From NCBI GenBank assembly GCA_014529385.2, contig CM043962.1:86148680-86212679 (forward strand): 64,000 nt of DNA. Direction: 5' to 3'. The translations under genes were made by a program, and so were the position numbers. Positions 55,663 through 64,000 of the stretch are shown here, in pieces; the first letter of the stretch is position 1; each line of letters begins with the position of its first letter. The notes under the pieces were generated by a model. That model did not search any database. It saw nothing but the letters and a program-made list of their open reading frames with translations, and was not told where the DNA came from. This stretch comes from Adiantum capillus-veneris. Taxonomy: Eukaryota > Streptophyta > Polypodiopsida > Polypodiales > Pteridaceae.

Positions 55663-56449
55663 CAAACTAGATTTGACACAACATCTTAGAGCTTGGTCAC
55701 ACCCCAATGGTGGGAAACAGCAAGGGAAGCTGCACTACCTGTGTATTTATCGAGAAGATCGATAAAGAAATAACATTTTGTCAAAGGCTTCCCTTGTTGA
55801 TTGGCAAAAAACCTCTCCATATATGAGGAGAGACTTTCTTTCCAAAATTACAGTTTAATACCCACTATTCTCATGATACAAACGAAGAACTAAGAGCTCT
55901 TATACGATCACATAAATTTTTTCAGATGTTCTCCAATTAGCTTTCCCTCCCCCTTCTCTTCCTCCCCCAAAAAAAGACCACACTTTTTATTTAGATATTT
56001 CATTTAGCTTCAATTAAAATTACCATTTAACATTCACCATCAAACAACAAGAGCCTACTAACACCACAATGTTCCCCTCTCTCCCTCTCTCTCTCTCCAA
56101 GCTTGAAGGAGGGGGTTGCAAGATGAAAGGAAATGGTTCACATGGAGTATAATTACATCTAACCTTTTGGAGAAGGTGCAAAGATTAACTATAACTATCA
56201 GTATGTAAAAACATATCCTATGGGACTTGCTTGAAAAAAACTTGCTTGTCATATGGTAGAGCTCACTTGTAGACCCGAAATAAATTTTGTGTCAATAACA
56301 TATCACAAAGATTGCTTCTAGTATAGTTGCTGCATATACTATGGATCCAAATTTTGTGGTGCTATGATTGCAAAGTTACAAGAAGGTTTTGCAAGAGCCA
56401 CAGGTCCCTCCTAATGTAGAGCATTGAGCGATCTATGTAGCCATTTTAT
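55663..56449. other. No supported gene
   Basis: AT-rich flank. Small inverted repeats (CTCCATATATGAGGAG near 55815; a hairpin around ATCGATAAAG near 55760) but no ORF or RNA gene I can support. Confidence 0.5.
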
Positions 56450-57160
56450 TGATCGACAATAGAAAAGGACCTTCAAGAATGTCTTTCAATGTATGACACG
56501 CCAAAATGTCAATATGATAAGAGGTAAACAACCATGCTTGTTGCTACCTCATCAAATACCTCAAGGATCATGGGAGAGAATATCCATGGACTTCATCTTT
56601 CGTCTTTGAAGTCTTTGCTTAAAAGCAATGGTATTTGGCAAAAAAAGATGATTTGTAATTAAGAAGATTAAACTTGTAAAGATGAATATTGAACCTCACC
56701 ATCCGGTCGAGCCTTGCTATGTAAAGAAAATTTGGGTTTTTGGTGATAGTTCGTTACTACGTCTGTCCCTCAAGGCTCGGAAGTATCTTGCTGCCAATTT
56801 GTATTTTTCTCGATGACATTACATACAATCACTCACAATTATGAGTTTTGCCCCCCCAAAATAAAAAAAAAGATGAGTATCCAACCTCAACGTATAGCTT
56901 TTCTTCTTCTTACATAGTTTTGGATATCATGGCTTCCCCAAGTATAATGCCTTTAATAGTGATAGCAACCACTTGAGACAAGTGTTCTTCGAAGAGGACT
57001 TGGGTTCTAAGGTGAAATTCTCATTATTTGTTGCCAACAAATGGATGGGCAAATCGAAAATGTGAATTTTTGTCTGTTAGGTCTCCTTAATGGTTATGTT
57101 GAGTAGGTCGAAAAGATATTCGGGCGATAAGTATCTACTCTAAGTAAAGCACACATACAA
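56450..57160 (+). pseudogene. Decayed Ty3/gypsy integrase
   Basis: Plus-strand fragments: CQYDKR-like zinc region, HQIPQGSWERISMDFIF (integrase start, near 56550), YHGFPKYNAFNSDSN (near 56930), FFEEDLGSKVKFS, and QQMDGQIENVN (the HPQTDGQ motif, near 57040). Many stops and frameshifts. Orientation opposite to elements A and B, and sequence differs, so it is another old family. Confidence 0.75.
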
Positions 57161-58440
57161 AAACATGTTGCTTCTACTCCATCTAAATGAAGGAAAATCA
57201 AGGTTCCTTGAGGACACTTGATAAGATTTTTCAAGATTTACAAATGGCTTTCAAAACAAGTCATTTGCCCTCAATGCAACCAAAAACTCGTTGTAGCAAA
57301 CCATCATCATGCTTCAATCATTCGAGCATAATCATAAAAGGTCCATGATATGTTTTACAAGCTTTGAATTCCTTCTCAAAAAAATTTATATTGTATTCAT
57401 CTAGACCTGCTAAATAATTTCAAGGTTTCTCATCTTATGAGGCCAAGTAGAAAAGAACCACTTGCATGTTATGGAACTAAAAGAAATTGTCCAACCCAAG
57501 GCTATCCCAATATCAGGAGGACAACCTAATACAAGATTATATGATTTTGTTAAGTGTTTGTTTAAGCTCAAAGTTTGTTCTTCTAATGGTGCTAATAGTA
57601 GAATGTAAATGTACTCACAGATCCTCTTTCTATTCACTGTGTTTCAAGTAGACTAGGTCATTGGTTAGGAAACAAAGTTTGCAATGCACAAGCGAAGCCT
57701 CTCTCGAGAGCACAAAGGAGTGGTAAGCATAAACATGGATACTACTCGCTCTACTACTCGTACTAACTTTCTTCTACGTTAATTCGAAGAACAAGATGGT
57801 TTGTGTTGCTTAAGAACTAATCAACCTTCAGAAAACCAATCATAAGCACACCACCTATTCAACTCCATCTATGTGCAATTCAAGTTTTGATGCACAAAGA
57901 GCTACATAATGTGTGGTTTGAGAACTGATTGTCCTGAAGAATCTTTTGCTTAAGCTCCCTCCACAAACTAGGCCTCCAACATTTCTCACTTTGCTTAAAA
58001 TACTTGAGACTAACATAATAACAGGAACATTCGTTAATTCCGTACATATCTATACACTCCCATCACCCAATTACAATGAATTGGGGGCAAAAGATGTGAT
58101 ACTCGCTCTACTGCTGAAAAAAATTCGTTTGTTTGTCAGATTCTTGTAAGTTATGGGTCTTAAGGAAAACTAGAGAGGAGAGTCGGAACAAAGAAAACAA
58201 TGAAAAGGAGCCACTAGGATGGCCTGTATATGATCCTTCCTCATGCAATTGCACACTAATCAACAACATTTATCCAGCAGTCCGCAAATGATCCTAAAAG
58301 TTCCATACATGGCTAGGGCCTTATGTAGGCCAAAAGGACACTCAAGAAACAGGGGGGAAAGCAGACATCCATATCAGTAATCATGGAGCCAACAAAACTT
58401 GCCACAAGCAAGCACACATGACCATAATATGTAGTGCATC
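57161..58440. other. No supported gene
   Basis: Possibly the decayed tail of the gypsy remnant at first (to ~57400), then sequence without a recognisable ORF, RNA or repeat. Confidence 0.4.
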
Positions 58441-58448
58441 AGAACCCT

Positions 58449-58458
58449 CTATATATAT
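58449..58458 (+). promoter_or_regulatory. TATA box candidate
   Basis: CTATATATAT about 215 bases before the ATG of the small ORF at 58670. Confidence 0.4.
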
Positions 58459-58669
58459 TCAAATCCACACCATGCCATTGCTAGTAGTCTTGGTACAGCC
58501 AGTAATACAAGACCAAAGGCACGCCAATATCTAGATCTTTACTAGAAGATAAGTGCAATTTGCCATATTAAAACGGACACAAGTATATCTACTTGATGAG
58601 ATAGAAGTTCACAGCCACCCACTATCAAAATCTTGGGGGGTGATACTACATTTTGTACACCTACACACA

Positions 58670-59008
58670 ATGATAATGAAGAGAGCCACCTTTATTGCTG
58701 CGTTGATATTGTCCGCTCTTCACCCAAAGAGCAGCTCTTATTCCGCAACTGTCCCTTCCGCTCCCTCCATGACACACATGCCTGGCACAATTTTTCCTTC
58801 ATCATTGGCATCAACCATCCATCCCCTCCATCCTTCTGGAATCATTCACCTGATTCCACCTCATACATGTGGAAAAACCAAACTCCCCAGAAGCATCTCG
58901 TTGCTGTCATGCATGTCAAAAAATCCATGCGACAGCAGAGCTCCTGCCATCATACAAGTCGATGATGATTTGCACCCCTCTGCCACTCCAAGCCGAAGGC
59001 AAGCCTAA
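58670..59008 (+). CDS. Small possible secreted protein
   Basis: 112 residues if the first of two close ATGs (58670, 58676) is used. MKRATFIAALILSALHP looks like a signal peptide with a hydrophobic core, followed by SSSYSA as a plausible cleavage site. The rest is Ser/Pro/His-rich with three Cys (HTCGK, SCMSKNPC) and a basic end TPSRRQA. I do not recognise the family; three cysteines are too few for the usual cysteine-rich peptide hormones. It has a TATA candidate upstream and converges on the gene at 59253. It may equally be chance or the first exon of something longer. Confidence 0.35.
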   Translation: MIMKRATFIAALILSALHPKSSSYSATVPSAPSMTHMPGTIFPSSLASTIHPLHPSGIIHLIPPHTCGKTKLPRSISLLSCMSKNPCDSRAPAIIQVDDDLHPSATPSRRQA

Positions 59009-59252
59009 ACACTCTACATAGACTTATCCGCTTCATGCAGTAAGCAGTGAGGTCACCTGCCAGATACCTGTGTGTATATTTACATGTTTGCAAATACTTG
59101 ACCCTGTAGTAAGTTAATATGTTGACTAAGTTTTACATATTCCCCCTGACTATACTCACCTCCTACGCGCGCGCATACATTTAGAAAACCTACTTAACTA
59201 AGCTGCAACTTCTTCTATTGCTCCACATGAGAGCATTAACTCTATCCGTAAC

Positions 59253-60500
59253 TCAAGATGGGTCCAATTTCAACATCCTTCGCAAGTTCATTGTTGCAAA
59301 GGCCACATCCAACTCCCCTTCCGCATGGTGAGATTCCGAGGCAGAAAATGTGGATCCTGACCCTACGGGCTTTGTTATGTTACTCTTTTGTCGCTCTCCA
59401 ACCGAAGGAGAGCCATGCATCTTCTGGCCGAGGAGTGAGAACTTTGGAAGAGGCAGGGAGCTAGGTGCTGGTGAAGCACAATATGCAGGCCCAGCCCACC
59501 TTTCAGGGAGCGACAGAGAAGCAGTTCTGGTGATCACATTCCCTTGATTGCTTGGAATCTGTAACACCTGGCTCCTGTACTTCCCCAGATGTTTGACAAT
59601 TTGAGGGTCCGTTGATGCCCGCCTTAGCCTTGACAGGCCACTCTCCACTGCATGTATTCTGGAGGCTTGATTTAGGAGCACCGCCTTGGGGCTGACACTC
59701 TCAGCTGCATGCATAGTTCGGAGGCTCTGCTCAGCGTGGATTCCAAGCACTGGCACTTGATTCAGCCCTTTCGATAGCATCAAAATGTCGTCACAGCTCC
59801 TCCTAGGCCTGACCATACTCCCGATCATAGCGTTGTGAAGTTTGATTTGTTCACCTTTTGGGTCTTTCACAACCGCTTGATCTACCGACATGCTTGAGAC
59901 AGAGTCATGGAGTCTGGGCACTCCCATGTGGCAGCCCTGAAAGTTGGACTTGTCCATCTGTGAATCAAAAAACCCCTTCTTCCCATTGATCCCATTCTTC
60001 TTCTTCCGGTCCAGGGGAGCATTTTGGACCATTTTGCAAGGTTTGGTTCCATTGGCCTTGGTACCCAACCTTGACTCAGACACCAGAGTGGGCGATTTGG
60101 TTACATCAGATACGGTGAGAAACCAGGTAGCCGACTCAATGGCTTCTTCATTACCATTTGGACGTTGCAAGATAGTAAAAGACGGAGCATCTGACATAGG
60201 CATTGCAGAGTGGGCGGCATCTTCTTGTGGATCCCACTGCCTTTTGGGCTTGGGTTTTCTTTGATCCACCTCCCTCTGCAAAGGGTACAAAGTAAAGCTA
60301 CTTCTTGCTCTATGCGGATAACACGGTCTAGCTCCATGATAAGAGGCAAAGCTATGTCTTGCTTGATCGAAAGAATCAAAGAGCTGAAAAGGGCTGTCAA
60401 TTGCTACTGGAGATCCACTAAAACCATCTGTAAAGTTGTTCCTTGACCTGCTTTTGGATATGGGTAGGCAGTCATGCGGAAAGAGAACAGCCGTACCCAT
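59253..60500 (-). CDS. PNRC/decapping-motif plant protein
   Basis: 415 residues in one exon. Start chosen at ATG 60500 because MGTAVLFPHDCL resembles the conserved start (MGT-VLRPQDCL) of a plant protein family I recall. The body is Ser-rich and mostly disordered, with a basic patch KKKNGINGKKG near residue 165. Near residue 340 comes WAGPAYCASPAPSSLPLPKF, the SPxPSSLPxPxF motif that in animal PNRC and yeast Edc proteins binds the decapping protein DCP1. The end NLRRMLKLDPS is also typical. A role in mRNA decapping or decay is inferred from the motif. A splice acceptor (TTTTCAG) ends at 60541, so a 5' leader exon is likely upstream. No damage is seen: this is the best host gene here. Confidence 0.8.
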   Translation of the reverse strand: MGTAVLFPHDCLPISKSRSRNNFTDGFSGSPVAIDSPFQLFDSFDQARHSFASYHGARPCYPHRARSSFTLYPLQREVDQRKPKPKRQWDPQEDAAHSAMPMSDAPSFTILQRPNGNEEAIESATWFLTVSDVTKSPTLVSESRLGTKANGTKPCKMVQNAPLDRKKKNGINGKKGFFDSQMDKSNFQGCHMGVPRLHDSVSSMSVDQAVVKDPKGEQIKLHNAMIGSMVRPRRSCDDILMLSKGLNQVPVLGIHAEQSLRTMHAAESVSPKAVLLNQASRIHAVESGLSRLRRASTDPQIVKHLGKYRSQVLQIPSNQGNVITRTASLSLPERWAGPAYCASPAPSSLPLPKFSLLGQKMHGSPSVGERQKSNITKPVGSGSTFSASESHHAEGELDVAFATMNLRRMLKLDPS

Positions 60501-60540
60501 TAGACAGATCGATATCACTCACACCCCGGTGTATTATATC

Positions 60541-61925
60541 CTGAAAATTTTCCCAAAGAAACAGAAAATCATGAACTCCCCTTAACCAATTTAAGGGATT
60601 AGCAAACGACATGAACAGACTGAAAAACCAGACATCGATAAATATTCAAATTCTTGAGGGATTTACTTCAGTCTAAATAAATAATTGTTCTAGTAAACAC
60701 AAGCTAACTCTATAGGACAGAAAATTATGACAATTGAGCCTCCATAAAGAATTGTTCTCAAAAAGGCTTTCAAGGATTGCTAGTGTTTAAGGAGGAGGAA
60801 ACACCTTTTAATGATTTCCAAACCCTTATGTACACAATAGGATAATACGTGTCTACTCAAACCAACAAAAGTCCAAAACACCAAAACACACATAGCAAAT
60901 CATTCAAAAATCAGCTTTTCTCATCACAAATTAGAACCTTCAGAACATACGCACATGTTTCTACATCAAAAGTGATACAAGACTAGCCTTCATAGACACA
61001 GAAATCCGACATTACCCCTGACCAACCTGTTAGATCGCCCTTCACTGTTGTAGAGGACTAAGATCTGCGGAAGAATTCATGGAAACCAGACGTCTCCCTT
61101 AGATCTAAGTGCAGATCTGCACTGCACGGCAGTAGGGAAAAGCTCCCAACTTGAAAACAAGGAGCACTGCGGCGTCATAGCAAAGCCCAAGCAAGAGTTG
61201 ATGGAAGGGCTGAGAAGAAACGGTGTATATGCAAACGCACAAGCAAGAGGTATGCAGATACACAGGGAGGGCATCAACCCTAGAAATGAAGGAAGTGTGC
61301 TCAACTACAGATGGATATTGAGGAAATATGCGTGAGCATAACTAAGAGTCTCTTCTGTGCCACAGTCAGCCAACTGCTGTGGTTGAAGAAATGGGTTGCT
61401 CTCGGCTACCTATAAAGAAGAAGGAGAAGATGCTACCCAACAATCCAGCGCAGAGGAGGATGCAGGAAAAAGCTGTTCTTTGCAAGACGAAAGGGATGAT
61501 CGAGCACGTTCACACGTAACATTTCCTGGGCCCCGCTCTCCCCCAAAATAGATTCGGACCTTGGAAAGAGATCACAACATTGATTGTATATCATATCAGC
61601 TCCTTTGACAAAAACATATCCATAAAAAAATGTAATCTCTCTGTCTGTCTGTCTGTCTCTCTCTCTCTACTACGGTCTAACAACTAAGAGGTGTTTCGCA
61701 CACAGGAGGGCAGGGGTTAGAGGTAACCGCATCAAAGTTGTCTTCTTGCGGATGAAACAGATACCTGTGGGGGGGGTGCCTGTTTTGGCAGAGTTACTAT
61801 GAAAGAGCGGGGGTAGAGAAGTTCAAAGATGACGTGCGCAACGAGGGTTAACCCTTGCTTAGTGTGAAATGCCTCTAAACAAGACTTGAGTTCAAGACTC
61901 ATAATCCATCTCTTGGGCTTGTTCT
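60541..61925 (-). other. Leader intron, 5' exon and promoter region of the PNRC-motif gene
   Basis: Minus strand: acceptor TTTTCAG at 60541-60547 and a candidate donor CAG/GTTGGT near 61030 would enclose a ~0.49-kb leader intron. A purine-rich, moderately GC-rich stretch to ~61520 fits a 5' untranslated exon. I see no certain TATA box. The rest to 61925 has a microsatellite and no gene. Confidence 0.45.
61636..61668. repeat. (CTGT)n / (CT)n microsatellite
   Basis: Four CTGT units running into CT units. Confidence 0.9.
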
Positions 61926-62149
61926 TGTTGGAAATAGGGTTGCAAGGAAACACACACCTCTTGGCGAAGGTGAAGAAGCCCAAGGCACACAACAGAGAGT
62001 GTATTGCTTAGTGCACAATGGAAAGATAAGTTAACCCTAGAGCGATGGGCGTATATACAATGCACGGGGGAAAAAACCTCCTAGTGAGGGGAAAATGCCC
62101 CGACGGTCCTAAGTGTGTTCACACATCATGCCACATATATATGGTAACA
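61926..62149 (-). repeat. 3' LTR of copia 2 (224 bp)
   Basis: Minus strand TGTTACCATATATATGTGG...CCCTATTTCCAACA. Shares with 15931-16127 the blocks CGGGGCATTTT, AGGAGGTTTTTTCC, GTGCATTGTATATACG and CTATCTTTCCATT. Polypurine tract CCCAAGGGGATTT lies just inside. Confidence 0.9.
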
Positions 62150-62225
62150 AAATCCCCTTGGGAGTGATACGGTGAACGAAAGTTGACACCTAGTGTATAG
62201 GGACGTGGCATGCCTAAGGATAGGA

Positions 62226-64000
62226 TCAATCCATAGAGGGAAGTAAGCCCAAAGCTTTGGGGAAAGCTTCCAACTTCTCATGAGGCAATGCCTTTGTGAA
62301 TAGATCTACAGGTTGTCCTGAGTCGGCATATAAGCCAAGTTGATGAGAGCCTCTCTCTGACACAGTGATAATGCACCTCAATATGCTTTGTGCGAGCATG
62401 AAAATTTGGGTTCCTCGCAACTGCCAATGCGCTCTAACTATCAGTGTAGATGATGTTGGCAGTGTCTTGTCCAACACCCAAATCAATCATAGGGAGTCTG
62501 AGCCATACACACTCATCCGTATTCAGCTTCCCTCGCGCTTTACATACAAATTGCTTTCTGTTGGACTGTTATAAAAGCCTCGTTTAACCAAATGAGTGTC
62601 AACTTTCTCATATTAAGCACAAGGAGACTACTTCAACCCATACAAATATTTCTTACATTTGCAGTAACAATGTTTTATTGATGTACATCCCATCCAAAGT
62701 AAGTTGCAAATGCACATAGAAAACGAATAGTAGTCATACAACAAGTGGCAGCAAAAGTCTCTTCATAATCTATGCCTTTATGATGTGCATAACCTTTTGC
62801 AACAAGTTGAGCCTTGTAGTAATCAATCTCGCCATCGGGCTCACATTTCAACTTGTAAACCCACTTTGTACCAATGCCCTTTTTACGAGGAGGCAATTCA
62901 CATAAAGTCCAGATATCATTTTCTATAAGTGCATCATATTCTAATCACATGGCAGCCATCCAATTTTTTGAATTGTGTGCTTCATCAAAAGAAAGAGGTT
63001 CCTCCACATCACATAAACTAGAAACATCCAAAGCATAACAATCTGACACATAACATGCATGGCGAGAACCTGAATGAGGACGACTAGACATAAATGCATC
63101 CAATTTATTGTGACGCAAAGTATGCACTAGCCATTTTGGCATACCTCTAGCCTCCTCATTCTCAATGCTTTCCACATCATGTACATATGTATCAGTAATA
63201 GGTTGACTCGTAGCATTTTCATAAACCCCCATAGGGTGTCATTTGCCTCATTGGAATTTACATTCAAGTTTCCACCATTAAAAGGAGGCAACAAACTAAT
63301 ATAAATGTCCTCTGAGCTTACATTATTGTCTCTAGTACATGACAACAAAGCCTAAACAGAATCTTTCACAAACACAATATCTCAAAAAACCAAGATATGT
63401 TTTGTTTGTGAGAATGGTATAACCTGTAAGTTTTGCTTTCAGTACTGTAACAGAAAAAAATAAAATTTAATAGCCTTATCATCCATCTTTTGCTATTTGT
63501 TTGTCGCACCAAAGCATAAGCTAAACAACCAAAAATGTGCATGTGATCAATAGGTGGCTTCTTATCATGCCATGCTTCATAAGGATTCATACACTTCAAA
63601 GCTTTCGTAGGACACGTATTAAGTATATAAGTAACACACATGATAACCTCAAGCCAAAACAAACATGGCAAAGCTTGACTCTTGACTATACATCATGCCA
63701 TCTCTATAAATGACCTGCTTTTCCTTTCAACATCACCATTTTTTTGAGGTGTATACGACATTGTATATTGGTGTTTTATCCCACGACTAGCCAAAAATGC
63801 ATTAAACTCATGAAACACATATCCCTCCCCTCGATCAGAACGAAGGGTGTCCAAGGATAGTACATTTAGAGACATTTTCAATAATAGTCAAAAATTGCTT
63901 GAAGTAAATGAACACTTTGTACTTAGCTTTAAGCGGATACACCCATGCATGCCTAAAGTAATCATCAATGAAAGTCACGAAGTATAGGTCATTGCCTAAG
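62226..64000 (-). pseudogene. Copia 2 pol: integrase, RT start, RNase H
   Basis: From the right edge: FVTFIDDYFRHAWVYPLKAK opens the integrase core; LRSDRGEGYVFHEFNAFLAS and SYTPQKNGDVERKSRS follow (63693-63881). Then the integrase end VTYILNTCPTKALKCMNPYE, the linker (62945-63232) and RT start IGTKWVYKLKCEPDGEIDYY with GIDYEETFAATC. The RT centre is missing. RNase H reads GVGQDTANIIYTDS, a TAG in place of Gln, then SALAVARNPNFHARTKHIEV. Frameshifts separate most blocks. The intact Asp in IYTDS contrasts with His in copia 1. Confidence 0.88.

Larger units (their letters stand above)
61926..64000 (-). mobile_element. Ty1/copia element 2, 3' part, runs off right edge
   Basis: Minus strand: integrase, linker, RT start, RNase H, polypurine tract and 3' LTR. 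Same LTR family as copia 1 but opposite orientation. RT centre is deleted near 62575-62675. Confidence 0.88.

Overview
The window is nuclear DNA of a land plant. Evidence: GT-AG introns, CCA-ended tRNA primer sites typical of plant LTR retrotransposons (initiator Met and Asp), a plant pentatricopeptide-repeat (PPR) gene remnant, a plant-type gene whose product begins MGTAVLFPHDCL and carries an SPxPSSLPxPxF motif, and very long CT/GA and TA microsatellites. The repeat mix (a Penelope-like element with a hammerhead ribozyme, a transposase-like gene better known to me from animals, a foldback DNA element, degenerate PPR pieces) suggests a seed-free vascular plant such as a fern or lycophyte. That placement is inference.

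Layout. 1-6538 (-): 5' part of a Ty3/gypsy element (C) with tRNA-Asp primer site, 1.4 kb leader holding four long palindromes, and gag and protease in one frame split by a single TAG. 6557-8468 (+): a broken cysteine-rich zinc-finger gene, then an open FCP1/HAD-like gene. 8778-12730 (-): a multi-exon DDE-transposase-like pseudogene with a 174-bp tandem array in its large intron. 13130-16127 (+): Ty1/copia element 1, lacking integrase and most of RT, abutting an OB-fold-like pseudogene (16133-17083, -). 17.1-19.8 kb: no convincing gene.

19793-42641 is a nest. The host is gypsy element B (-), split at one point. Into that point went a 6.7-kb Mutator-like/foldback DNA element (22559-29287), itself carrying a 5'-truncated LINE with a 940-codon open frame, and gypsy element A (29299-38228, -). 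The target duplications of the two insertions overlap by two bases. 42690-43640 (-) holds three PPR fragments. 43853-47746 holds head-to-head TIR elements forming a ~0.6-kb-arm palindrome, plus diverged duplicates. 48237-55140 (+) is a tandem pair of Penelope-like retroelements (PLE), flanked by ~0.5-kb direct repeats. The second copy has a well-formed hammerhead ribozyme.

56.4-57.2 kb has a decayed gypsy integrase. 58449-60540 is the only ordinary host-gene neighbourhood: a small possible secreted protein (+) converging on the PNRC/decapping-motif gene (-). 61926-64000 (-) is copia element 2, of the same LTR family as copia 1, running off the right edge.

Most genes are self-mobilising or dead copies. 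The convincing host gene is at 59253-60500; the FCP1-like ORF is a possible second. The most unusual items are the in-frame gag-TAG-pro arrangement with palindromic leader, the animal-like transposase, the foldback element with tRNA-like modules, the LTR pair whose differences are confined to one end, and the ribozyme-bearing PLE tandem.
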